Origin: Ascidia mentula | Taxonomy: Eukaryota; Chordata; Ascidiacea; Phlebobranchia; Ascidiidae | Assembly (NCBI GenBank): GCA_947561715.1 | Contig: OX387197.1 | Location: 6,693,001 to 6,757,000 of the forward strand | Length of the DNA stretch: 64,000 nt | Direction of reading: 5' to 3' | In this document: piece by piece, positions 52,850-63,386 of the stretch | Position numbering within the stretch: position 1 is the first letter of the stretch | Layout: each line of letters begins with the position of its first letter | Program-made: the position numbers and the translations under genes | Notes under the pieces: generated by a model | What the model was told of the DNA's origin: nothing | The model's database searches: none | Seen by the model: the letters and a program-made list of their open reading frames with translations, nothing else

Positions 52850-53633
52850 AAACTATTTTGATTCTAACTGCGTCATCAAAAAGCAGCGTGCTTTTGGCAG
52901 AAAAGAGTTCCGCGATTACAAGACAGACTTTCGTACTGAGTGAACTCGTGTAAATGCAAAACAGCTTTTGTACCAAAATTGTAAATGTTTTTTAAGCTAT
53001 AGTCTTACATTTTTATTGTGATAATGTGACAAATGCCGTAAAAGAGTGCGAAAATAATGTTTTGAAATTGAAACTATGATAGAAACTCCAGTTTAACAGT
53101 TTTGTTTCCAGGAAAATCCTCCAAAATTACTAAAGTAATTGTGAGATAATGACGTCAAAAAATTCCACGCCCAGCAACGTTTTTGCTGGTTGCGGCCATG
53201 CGCGGAGGGTCATGAGACGTGTAAGTGTAAACCAGTTGTGGTACCGATATTCAAACCCAGTATTTGCAGACTATCCTCTTTGAAAACCTCATGAAATCCG
53301 ACATTGGTTCATTTAGGAAATTAATGTAATTCCAATATACTTGTCCCATTGTTAGGGGGAACGACAAGCAATAAGCAGCAGGAAGGCTTTATAAATGGCA
53401 TTCTTCATACATGAACATTTAACACAACACACCCGGGTATCTGAGACGTGGCGAATGACCTTTTTGTAAACAGCGTTACAATTCCCTCAAGATGATGCAG
53501 ATTTATTCTCACTAAAGCATGTTTTAAGAGCGATCCGCGCAGCCAAACCTATCAAGAGTGAGATACAGCGCACTAAGTCCCAGAAGTAACTGGCAGCCCT
53601 ATAAATACCAAACGAATTTAAATGAATTATGTG
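52850..53633. other. Intergenic, nothing recognised
   Basis: A/T-rich intergenic DNA with one CRE palindrome (53150-53157). No exon, RNA gene or repeat is recognised. Confidence 0.4.
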
Positions 53634-53689
53634 AACTGCAGAGAGATGGCCACTGTTTCGATCCAATAGGTCGTCCTTACAGTGCAGCT
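53634..53689 (-). ncRNA. Degenerate hammerhead ribozyme copy
   Basis: On the minus strand this repeats the layout of 63091-63143. Stem I (AGCTGCA with TGCAGTT, seven pairs including one wobble) and GAAACAG are kept. The CTGATGA box is broken by an insertion (CTGTAAGGAC), stem II has a C-A mismatch and the base before the cleavage UC no longer pairs. Self-cleavage is therefore unlikely. Confidence 0.5.
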
Positions 53690-54199
53690 TGGCTTGTATA
53701 TCTGATTTAAACGGCCAAGTACGCATACATTTAACATACATTTTTACCAATTTATAGGAAGTGAAAAAGCTGTGAATCCATGCAGGGAGAAATTAGATAA
53801 AACGCATTAGATGTTTGCAAGGGATTATTTTGTGTGATCGCACATTTTTAATATTTGAGTCGGAAAAGTTTGTAAAAGTTTTTGAGCTCAATTTCTCTTC
53901 TTAGCGAAGTGATGTGAGCATACTATTGAGGAACATTTATTTTTTGGGATGACTTTCGCTTTCAGTATCAGTACAAGGTGTCCATAGAATAGTTTGTGCC
54001 ACTGCTTTATAGGGATTGTCTTTAGATGTGCTCTCCAATAAGGACAAAATACGCATTTTCAAACACGTTTTCCATTAATGCCGTAGCGCTTTATAATATT
54101 TGATATTGTATTGTAAAACCATAAATAGGCATGCCGTATAACAGTAAAGAGCTCAGTGAACACGACACATTGAAAGTAAGAGAATGTATCTGGCGTTAC

Positions 54200-54499
54200 G
54201 TCCTGTATTGACCCAGTTTACTCCAGAGGGTTGAATTTATTTAACAAATTGTATTTGTTGAAGGCAATTCTCTGCGGAACTATAATGTTTCTTTCTAATA
54301 TACGCGGCCTCTTGTTACTCAATCTGAGATTATAGAAGCTTTTGAAATAAGCATTCAGCGAAAAACAACATTTCTAAAAGCTTTTACTCCGTAATAAGAT
54401 AACCTTACACCGGGCGCTGAGGGACTGGCGCAGTATACCACCAGCTGTCAATCAATCAATCAATTCTGCTATGTCCTGTATTGACCCTATTAACCCCAG
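54200..54499. repeat. Pair of 27-bp direct repeats and (TCAA)n
   Basis: GTCCTGTATTGACCC followed by a similar 12-mer occurs at 54200-54226 and 54473-54499 (23 of 27 bases equal). A short TCAA microsatellite (54448-54465) lies just before the second copy. The repeat family is not recognised. Confidence 0.6.
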
Positions 54500-54628
54500 T
54501 CAAGCGGTAATTATGCTTGTTACGTAAGAGCAACATAATTGAACAATATTACGTTGCCTGTCAGATTTATTAGAAAATGTGGAACCAGGAAATAACGGAA
54601 AGTGTCCTAATTAGGCATTGGTTAGGTT

Positions 54629-54873
54629 CATTATATCAGGGTTTCTCAAACTGTTTGCCGTAAAGTGAGTTTAGGTGTGCCGCGAAACATTTCAAAAGAA
54701 ATTATACCTCTGCAATGTTCGAAGCATCAGTAGCCCCGAATCAAAGCAATTCGTTCACTAGGGCCACCTGCTGCTGTTTCCTTTTAAATCTTGCATTGAT
54801 TTAAAAGTTTGCCGCGAACGAATTAAGAGGATCCAAGTGTGCCGTGAGCCTAAAGTGTTTGAGATCATTATAT
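54629..54873. mobile_element. hAT-type MITE with 8-bp target duplication
   Basis: The non-autonomous element at 54637-54865 (229 bp) begins CAGGGTTTCTCAAAC and ends GTTTGAGAT. It is flanked on both sides by the perfect 8-bp duplication CATTATAT (54629-54636 and 54866-54873). An 8-bp duplication and CAGGG..CTCAAAC termini, plus internal GTGCCGCGAA and GTGCCGTGAG blocks, are typical of hAT elements. The right terminal repeat lacks the outer bases found on the left. There is no coding capacity. Confidence 0.75.
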
Positions 54874-57800
54874 GATCAAAATAAAATTAACGCTAATTTG
54901 CGTTTCATTTTATGTCGCTTTAAATATCGTTTGAACAAATTTTACGTGACACGAAACCACGTCACCCGCACCATGCCAATGGACAACCCATTACTTACTT
55001 CGTCTTGACTCGGGTACCACGTGCTAATGACTCATGGGCGACATACTATCAGCGGCTTAAGGCGACGGACCACATAAAATCGTCTTGGCGTAGTTGCCTC
55101 CAAATACCCAATTCGCCAGAAACACATTTTATGATTAAGATGACATTGTTGGCTTTTCTCTTTGGATGATTGCTAACGAGAACCACTGACCCTGAACATT
55201 TTAGGGCGTGCGATCGATTTGCTCACCTATTCAAAATTCTAGCCTTAATCAGAATATTAACACAGTAATATTACGAAGGTTTTTGTCGAATACCAGAGAT
55301 GTAAAAAACACATGATCGTATAAGTCAGCTTGTTTCCACTGAAATAATTAAAACGGAAATACGAAAATGGCATTTCAGCAATTTATTGGTCTACGGCTTT
55401 TCGAAGATTTACACAGAGTTGCCGATATTTGGTCAAGTTTCTGACATCTCACTTTGTGGGTCTGATCGACATTGTGTTCATAAATCATGTAGCTTTACTG
55501 AACATCATACCTACAATGTGGCAGAGAAACCCAATAATAACCAAATGTTTCTGCACAGCTCTGGTGTTCATCATCAATGTAATGCAAGCCATTATACGTT
55601 TCAGAGCAGTGTGAGTATTGGCGTTTAATTTATCTTTTGGAATGTTTGATCTATATTTTGAAATCCGCTGCAAGTTATATCGTACTCCATGTTGCGCCAT
55701 ATGCGCTGCAAGTATCATTCATCACGATTTGTTGTTTTGTAGGCGTTTCTTTTGTTGGTGAACTCCGCCGTTTCGGCCGCAGGACTGACGTTTATACAAG
55801 GATTTAATACAGAACTGTAATTCCCTTTCACATTTTTCGAAACCTGAACTGACTGGCCGTTTTAATTATTTAGGTAAAAACTCGGCTGTGAATGTTAAAT
55901 ACGGAAAAAATAATTTTTCTGGTTTGTCGAGAACATACAACAATTTAGGCCAATTAAGCACGACGGTTGTTTCGAAACTTTTCAAAATTAAAGACTAACT
56001 GAACGACGGAAATTTGTATTAGCGGAGAAACTTCGGTGCGGATCAATTTTCCCGTTGGAATAACTAACTGTCTCGTTCATCAATAAGTTATACCCTTCTG
56101 CAGTCAATCAGCCACACGAAAGAGTTCAAGTCGATGGCGCTGCGCAGAACTGTCATGTTGGCTGTCAATTATGAGGGGTTGAGCCTTTATTGGCCCCAAA
56201 CTGGCAAGCGGACTGCACTTGGGCCGGCTAATTCAAAGCAGTAGGCAATTACAAGAGGCAATTCCGCCATCATTAATCTTTCATCAGGACATTTCAGGCT
56301 CTCGACCGGCCGAAAAGATCCCATGGGATGGCGCCCGAATCAGTGTGATGTTTGCGTGGGATTACGCCATTGGTTGGTGGGCATTTAAACTTTTATTTTG
56401 AGAGTACACACCAAGAGTATTTTTGCCTGCACGCCAGTGTAAACAAAGACCTAGTGATCATTATGCAAAAACGAACCGAACGCTTGTTGTTGCTTAGAGT
56501 TTCTACCATATAACATATACACAGCAATCTATGCCAAGAATAGAGTTTTTAACAAGTTAGCGGTAGAACGAGATGGTTTAGCCATCAAAGTTTAGCCATC
56601 ATTTCCTATCTGTTAAACGAAAGCAAGGCCTTTTTGTCCTTGAAAATATTATCAAGCACTGTGCAGAATTGTTTATGAAAGCTAAAGATAATAATACACA
56701 GGGTTAAAATGCAGTATCTTTGCTCTTAATACATTTGCGGTTAAAAGCACAAGTGTCAGGTAACAGACTCTAAATTACCTTTTATTTCATAACAATAATC
56801 CTCTTTTGGCGTTAAGCGGTTGCACAGGTCGAATATTATGAAACGGGGCAATCAGTAGGAACTTCATCTATTCCCCTGCACGGCTTATGACGGCGACGTA
56901 TTGATTCAGAGATAGGAAAAAAGTTCACTGGATGGCATAATTAGGCTTTAGCTGGGTATATATACCACGTCCAGTCTGTTAAAACTGGTCCAATAGGGAA
57001 TATTTCTTGGTGCCAAAGAATAAAACAATTTGTGTTAAAATTCTGCTGTAAAGGTTTTAGTGTTTACTCAGTAGTATAGAAAAAAAACAAAGCAATGATA
57101 AGAGATTCTAATAGTGGACCACTGGAGGCTTATTTTCACGATATTAAACAACAGAAGTGCGAACTTTGAAGGTATTTTGGCAATTTCTTGGTCTACCCAT
57201 TTTCGAAGAGTTGCATATTTTCGTTCAAAGCATTAAAATCTAATTGGCATTCTGCTCATAACACACGCACCAATGTAATTTGCATTTACAGTATTGGTGG
57301 ATAGTTTGGCTGTTGCCCTCTTAAGTGTCAACGGTTGAACCTTTTTCCCCAGGAGTGAGTATTGAACAGCAGGCTTTTAACACCAAACAGTACACTTAAT
57401 TTGGGATTTATGCAAACGTGATAGCATAACTACCTCTATCTTCGTCAAATATTCCGAACCGAAACGACTTCTTAAATTAGTCTTAAATTATTAAGCTGGT
57501 TACATGGTATCACTATCCGTATAGTGAACGTATCGTTTTTCAGCTAACATACGTTCCGTATGAGTGAGTTATCTATGGGGTTATTTAGCATGGAACACTA
57601 CTTAATATAATGGGTTTTGGGTAAAAGCTTCGACAGCTTTGGTTATTATACGCACAGGCAGGATTTATTGTAGCCATCTTGTGTTAAAAGCAAGATTCAA
57701 GTTATAGGCGTTTTCACGTGTGAGGACAGGGGTTTTCGTGCTTGAATAACGTGGTCTACATGTTTATGGTATTAGATTATCCGAAGGCCACTAGAAACTG

Positions 57801-57915
57801 CGGCTCTGTATATGATTGCCAAAAGATTTTTATTTGAGATATATGAACTTATAAAATCTACACATTGGTTTTGAGAATGAAAAAACTGGCCCATACTGTT
57901 GTAAACATTGTCATG
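54874..57915. other. Intergenic, nothing recognised
   Basis: A/T-rich DNA between the two genes. Open frames at 55386-55628 and 56219-56401 are short and without family features. No exon or RNA gene is recognised. Confidence 0.4.
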
Positions 57916-57969
57916 TTTCATGTACGAAAAAAGTTTCGGCAAGAACTTATGCCATCATCAGTTTGAATG
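57916..57969 (-). ncRNA. Degenerate hammerhead-like motif
   Basis: Minus strand: CTGATGA (complement of 57955-57961), then a 4-bp stem GGCA/TGCC with an unpaired T, then GAAAC (GAAA is the complement of 57934-57937). A possible 8-bp stem I pairs GTCATTCA upstream with TGAA and TGAC downstream, with a 3-nt bulge. The cleavage triplet would be GUA, and stem III is only one pair. Weak, probably decayed. Confidence 0.3.
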
Positions 57970-57999
57970 ACGCGGTTGGTGTAGCTCCATCATTATATG

Positions 58000-59008
58000 G
58001 AGTCTTTTTATTCTCAGAATTATTGGCAAATCCGTTAATAGTGTTCCTGTACATAGGATGTTTTCTCTAACATTTATATGCGAGTTGCTTTGTCACAGCT
58101 GAGAAGTTCATGTCCACAGATAACCTAAAACTTTCAAGGTAACATTTTTTATAAACAGGGACTTAACCCGATTAAAGTAAAAATACACAGGTGACGCACT
58201 AAGCCGAACTAAATAACATGGAGTACAAAATGCCCGCAAATTAACCTTTACTTTGCAGTTGTGGTTTGAGCCAGTTCCGCCAATTCAAATTGTATTTCTG
58301 GTTACTGTGGGTTAAGGGGCGGGGATTAACTGCTTCTCTCAACAAGATTAGGCCTAATCTGTACGCAACGAAAAACAACCAATACAGTTTAAATTAAAAA
58401 AATAAATTAAAAAACCCTTAAGCCATAGAGGCAATGTTGCAAAAAGATTTCCATTATGATCTGAATCATCCCCTTAATGCTTTTACCTAAGGGCCATCAT
58501 CCATGCGCAGGATGGGTGCGCGGTTTTTAGGCAACGTGATTGCAATAAAGACACTTAAGGCTCATTTCGAGCGTGCGCAGATTACTTGTAATTTTTTGAA
58601 AGGAATATCTGCTGAAGGTAAAGCCGGTCACTTTTGTTGGATTATGGGGCAAACTTGTCTTTAAAAGGTAACGCGTCTGAATTAGATAAAAAAGTAACTT
58701 GTGTTTGAAATAAACAACGTAGTTGCTTTGTTTTGTTCTCAAACTTCCAAGTTGCGCAGAAATTTAGTTACTTTAGATACGAAAGCTTTAGCGAGCCATG
58801 CAGCACGAATTAATGCTGTTTGAACGTTTGCTAGTTTTCAAAAGTAGTCGATGGTCAGTTTCAACAGCTGTACAAATTTGAATTTAAAGTGAATTTAATC
58901 CAAACGATGACACTTTCTTCATGTTATTTTGAAAACTACTCTAACAGTTTGTTTGTCTTGTGGTTATTCAGCTTCGTTTAAAACTGTGTTTAACCGAAAA
59001 TAACCGAG
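58000..59008 (+). promoter_or_regulatory. Upstream region and 5' leader of GPCR gene
   Basis: No TATA box is obvious. A pyrimidine-rich run ending TTATTCAG at 58971 lies 37 bases before the start codon. It could be a 5' UTR intron acceptor or, in an ascidian, a spliced-leader addition site. The rest is A/T-rich without recognised features. Confidence 0.3.
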
Positions 59009-59316
59009 ATGAACTTTTCTGGCCAAAGTGACGTCAGTATGATGATGATGAACAACGTCACGCCTACCGCGAGTCCACTCCCACCCCCTGACGTCATCAC
59101 AAATATTGTGGTGCCTTTAATTTATCTTTGCATATGCCCTGTTGGTCTTCTTGGCAATGCCTTCGTTCTGGGTATACTGATATATCAGGATCGGAGCCGA
59201 GTTCAAGGTAATACAAGATCTGTGACCAACATCCTTGTGATCAACTTAGCCATCGCCGACTTCATCTTTGTCGGGGCTTTGCCTTTCTGGGCCACGCAGC
59301 AGTTCCTACAGGGCAG
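59009..59316 (+). CDS. GPCR exon 1: N-terminus, TM1, TM2
   Basis: Starts at ATG (context GAG-ATG-A) with an extracellular N-terminus holding NFS, MMMM (from an ATG microsatellite) and NVT. It then encodes TM1 (GLLGNAFVLGI) and TM2 (NLAIADFIF). Donor GTACAG at 59317; phase 2. Two CRE palindromes (59029, 59089) lie inside the coding part. Confidence 0.92.
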
Positions 59317-62300
59317 GTACAGTAATTGGTTTACACGCACATTATAAAGGATTGACAAGCGTTTTTATTGACTTTCTTTTTTATGTAACAACTGACATAG
59401 TGGTATATGCACAACTTGTTTGCGTTCGGTGATGGTTGGGACCAGATAATTCGACTCCCTTAACAACCTTGATTATTCCTAATTTTTCAGTAATTACAAC
59501 AACATCGCACAAATTAACCAACGGCAGCAGCTACAGTATATCACCACTACAATGGCAATTTTTTCATTTTCATTATACGAATTTTTAAGCCAATTTAGGT
59601 AATGACTCCACCGTAAGTAAAAAAAGGTATTCAGACGGACATGCACTATGCAAAAGTAGTTGCAGCATGTATTGTAAGTTGCTTGTCCCAAGAGTTTTTG
59701 CGGTGAATTGACTGTGATTTTAGTCGTAAATCATTCATGAGCGTTCGTCCGTTGACTCGTGTTATGCAGTCATTTGTTTGCCGGAATTGAAACAACCTTT
59801 AAAATCACACAAGCACATTCGCTGTGTTGAAAACAAGGATTGAATCTGAGATAAAACCGCAAAATGAGACTAATTTCGACTATTTTAAAAATATCGAATT
59901 AATTAATTATACGAAAGAAAGAAATATTAACAAGGATTTATTGAAACAAACTTAGATTTTTCGTTACGTTTTCCTGCATATGTCATATGATTTTTGGCGC
60001 CATTTTGTGTTACATTTTCTGGAACGTCTCCAAGTCATTTGATAACGTAGGAAACAATTTTGTTGCGAAAAAATATCGGACCAAACAATACCATTGATAA
60101 AATATAAATACGAAAACTACATGTATGCAGGTAGGCTATGTGAGAATGTACACAATTTGAAGCTGTCGTCTACGAACCATACTACTTCACGAATACATTT
60201 ATTTATTCCATACTGGTGCTAAACGTCCCTTTACTTTAATAGGTGACTTGGCTGTATTTTTCAACAGGTGGGTTTTCGGTAACTTTGGATGCAAGTTCCT
60301 CAGCTTTGTCTCTCTCATCAATCTCTACGGGAGCGTCTTCTTTCTGGTTGCCATGGGAATCGACAGATACTTGGCTGTGGTGTTCGCAGTGCGAGTCCGA
60401 AACTACCGAACTCCTCAAAATGCCATGCGAGTGTGCGTCGGAATTTGGCTTTTTGCCAGTCTCATTGCATCCCAGGCATTGGCATTTCGCGAGGTTCGTT
60501 GTAGCAATTTTTATTAGAGTAATTTTGTTTCTTCGCAATAATTCGCATAGCAGCGACGATGACGCAGCAGAAGTTTTAAAATGGAAGCTTGTAGTCTTGC
60601 TGATTGTGAATGTCAGCACGTGTTGGGGGGCGCCAGAAAGTTGCGACCTACATACAAGTGTATCATTTGCTTAAAGCAAAAACTTAAGCATTTGTTTTGT
60701 TATGACGCATTTATGTCAATCACCCTTTTTCAAGTAGTTTTAGTTATTATCCACCTAGTCGCCCTAAAAGTATTAAAACGTCTGTCACAATTAGTCATAT
60801 AACAAACATGCGTAATTTGATGAAAATAGAACGGAAAAATTAAGCACGAAAGCCATAAATACGCACGTTTGTATTTACTACGAAACTTAATAATAAACAA
60901 AAATCTTACAAATAAGCACGCCATGAGAACCATGTGTACCAGAAGATTGTAAAAGAATTGTTTCGCTTAAAAATTTTTGTATACATTATTGGCAACAGGT
61001 GAAAGAAAATACACGAAGATATTTCTTGAAAATGCTCAAACTTGACAGAAGCTTTAAGAAGTGAGATCGAAGTCAAGTTTGGCTCTCATAACGACATAGG
61101 CAAAATATATTTATTTAATTTCCTATCGCACCGTTCCGTTAAAACTGTATATGGGTCACGTCAAGCTTTTAAGTCTCGCTGCGTACACGATATTTAACTT
61201 GAATAATTCATGACCTGGTCATTGATCATTAAAATCAATGGTTGGGGCGGCAAAATGAGATTATCCCTGGCTGGTTGGATTGGCTGTAAACTGACACGAC
61301 CGGCCCCTGCATAATTAATTCAAGGCCAATCAGATTAACAGCAAGAATGTTAAATCTCAATTACAGCCTGAGGTATTTCCAATAAAATTTGTTTAGCGTC
61401 ACGACGCGTTGCTCACCTGACACCTCGGAGTTGTGCTTTAATTTACCAACTTGATGGACATTGATTAAGTCGTGTCAGTTTCTATATAGCATAGCCTTTT
61501 GGAGTTTTTTGTTTACATTCAACTTATTTACAAGTTTTCTGAAAAAATGTCTGATGAATAAATATTTACCAAATAACATTTAGCCCATAGAGCAAACCGG
61601 ATGTTTACACCCTGTAGGGAACTTGACAAGTGTTGTATTTTTGTGAAGGTTTTTAGCAAAATGCCGATTCTTGATTCAAATCATTTAAACGGACGTAATA
61701 ATAACATTGTACTAACTGTTAATTACTCCACACCAGACCATATTATGTAGATTTTTTCCAACGTATAAGAATATTTTAAAACAGTTGACAGAATATTTTC
61801 TCAACGCAGGTCCAGTCGGATGCCAACAACGTGTTGAAGTGCAGTTGGCATTTACCGGACGGCAAGGCATATTTGGACGCATACTTCGTTATTCGGACTG
61901 CTTTGGGATTCTTTCTACCGTTCCTGGTCATCGTCTACTGTTACATCTTCATCATACTTAGTCTTCGGAAGCGCTCCCGGAATGCCATCACCTCTACTCA
62001 CATCACTAGCAAACAACATAAAGTAGGGATTGTTACGAAGTTTCTTCTCTCTTTACCTGTTTGGATGGCGGTTAAATTCTGGACACTTTTAATTCCAACT
62101 TCTGTACAAGAAACAGATGTTGTGAACAAGGAGCTTTGAGCACAATTTTTTATTCATATGTAGGTTGAGATAATTTTGAAGTTGCGAAAGAAATTAATAT
62201 GCTTACGAAATCTAAATGTTTTTCGGGGTCGTCACTACGCCATTTTTCTCTGTCACTCCTCATCCCTTGGGAATTTGTAACTAGTGAATCGACATGTTTG

Positions 62301-63386
62301 GCTAGGTTGTGCCAACGAATCCTCCACAGTGTGTCGATAATTTTTTTAATAGTTGGAGTCAACGTTTAAATTTGTATTATATTCATTTCGGTTTGTACAA
62401 GATTAACGTTTCTGCAACTAACAAAGCCGTATAGACCGTCAGTTTCCGTTTTAAATTCTTGTTAAAATATTTCGTACATTATTACTTCAACATTTTTGTT
62501 CCAAACATATTTGGTATGTTGAAGACATATCGTCACATTGATTAGCTGTCTGTTTTGTGGGTGAATGGAATGAACGCTGATGGAAATACCAACAAAAATA
62601 CGCTGTCTGTGTTCTGAGTGCATTATTTTTCAGGTGACTCGGCTTATCCTGTGTGTGATCAGTTTGTTTGTGATCTGTTGGCTTCCCAATCATATTGTGA
62701 CCCTCATGTTGGCTGTCAACCTGAACGATCCGGCTGAACGAAAACGACTTCATATCGACGTAAGTGTTTTGAGCCCAACTCCCACTTACTGTTTCATAAA
62801 TTAAATATATCGCTCATCATAGGATGGTGCAAAAAATGTGGATTATTTTCTCTATTTTTCCAAAAGTTTGACCATTCTCTTAACCAGATAATTTTTGATA
62901 AGTATTGCTGTTATTTCTTTAATATTTTTGCATGTTCAATTCTGACATTTTTTTTCGTTTATTAGTTTTATTTTATCAATTAAATCTTCAATTTTTAAAA
63001 CCGGTTATATATCGTGAGTCGTAACTATTTCCAAACGAGTATCGAATTTCCACACACTCACCGTGAAAAAAAATTAATTTTTATTATGTGAGCAGCAGAC
63101 AGATCGTCACTGTTTCGACCTATTGGGTCTCATCAGTACAGCTTGATGTGACTCTTATTTGCTTATATGTGCGTGGTCTCTGCGCCAATCTATCACAAAT
63201 TATTTCCTCCAGCAAATAATAATTTAACTATGGAACATAATTACAGCTTTATTAGCTTGTGTTTTTTTTTTCTATTGGCAGACTGCCAATCTTATATCGA
63301 CATGCTTGGCTTACTGCAACTCTAGTATTAATCCAATAGTGTACGCGTTCATGAAGGAGGACGTACGACAGCAGGGAGTGACGTTG
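59009..63386 (+). CDS. Rhodopsin-family (class A) peptide-type GPCR, 3' end missing
   Basis: Five exons give 326 residues of a plasma-membrane G-protein-coupled receptor. N-glycosylation sites lie at N2 and N16. Landmarks: N50 (TM1 GN..V), LAIAD with D84 (TM2), LPFWA (TM2 end), C111 (TM3), DRY 135-137, W163 (TM4), C189 (likely disulfide to C111), P215 (TM5), CWLP 264-267 (TM6) and NPIVY 308-312 (TM7). LPFWA, the C-C pair and CWLP resemble the angiotensin/bradykinin/chemokine and related peptide receptors. The ligand cannot be assigned. The C-terminal tail is absent: exon 5 ends at a donor (GTGAGT, 63387) and no convincing continuation is seen before the window ends. The full protein is probably 350-400 residues. 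Confidence 0.92.
59317..60267 (+). other. GPCR intron 1
   Basis: 951 bp, GTACAG to CAACAG. A/T-rich; no additional exon or RNA gene recognised. Confidence 0.8.
60268..60493 (+). CDS. GPCR exon 2: TM3 and TM4
   Basis: WVFGNFGCKFL enters TM3, then MGIDRYLAVVFAV, and TM4 (VGIWLFASLI). It ends FRE before a non-consensus donor GTTCGT at 60494. The choice is supported because phase 0 joins cleanly to exon 3, and reading past the donor soon meets a stop. Confidence 0.88.
60494..61809 (+). other. GPCR intron 2
   Basis: 1,316 bp ending TCAACGCAG. No exon or RNA gene recognised. Confidence 0.75.
61810..62022 (+). CDS. GPCR exon 3: ECL2 and TM5
   Basis: VQSDANNVLKCSWH (ECL2 with C189), TM5 (TALGFFLPFLVIVYCYIFII), then a basic third intracellular loop. 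Donor GTAGGG at 62023; phase 0. The open frame runs on to 62139, but that part is intron. Confidence 0.9.
62023..62633 (+). other. GPCR intron 3
   Basis: 611 bp ending TTTTTCAG. Nothing else recognised. Confidence 0.75.
62634..62759 (+). CDS. GPCR exon 4: TM6
   Basis: VTRLILCVISLFVICWLPNH is TM6 with the CWLP switch; a charged third extracellular loop follows (NDPAERKRLHID). Donor GTAAGT at 62760; phase 0. Confidence 0.93.
62760..63281 (+). other. GPCR intron 4
   Basis: 522 bp, GTAAGT to TTGGCAG. It contains the antisense hammerhead ribozyme at 63091-63143; the remainder is A/T-rich. Confidence 0.8.
63091..63143 (-). ncRNA. Hammerhead ribozyme (type I), intronic, antisense to GPCR
   Basis: On the minus strand, in order: stem I 5' side AGCTGTA, core CTGATGA, stem II GACC-CAATA-GGTC (four perfect pairs), core GAAA, stem III CAG-TGACGAT-CTG (three pairs), cleavage residues UC, stem I 3' side TGCTGCT (six of seven positions pair, one U-U). 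Every invariant core base is present. Predicted self-cleavage lies between the complements of 63098 and 63097. It sits in GPCR intron 4. Hammerheads of this short-stem-III type are known from animal Penelope-like elements and related small retroelements. No tandem partner or element body was seen beside it. Confidence 0.8.
63282..63386 (+). CDS. GPCR exon 5: TM7
   Basis: TANLISTCLAYCNSSINPIV then YAFMKEDVRQQGVTL: TM7 with NPxxY and the start of helix 8. Donor GTGAGT at 63387, phase 0, so at least one more coding exon must follow. Confidence 0.9.

Noticed and set aside
56282..56290. Another TCATCAG box
   Set aside because: No TTTC complement or pairing arms upstream, so no hammerhead layout.
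60236..60674. Long open frames on both strands over GPCR exon 2
   Set aside because: They are out-of-frame shadows; the correct frame carries TM3, DRY and TM4.
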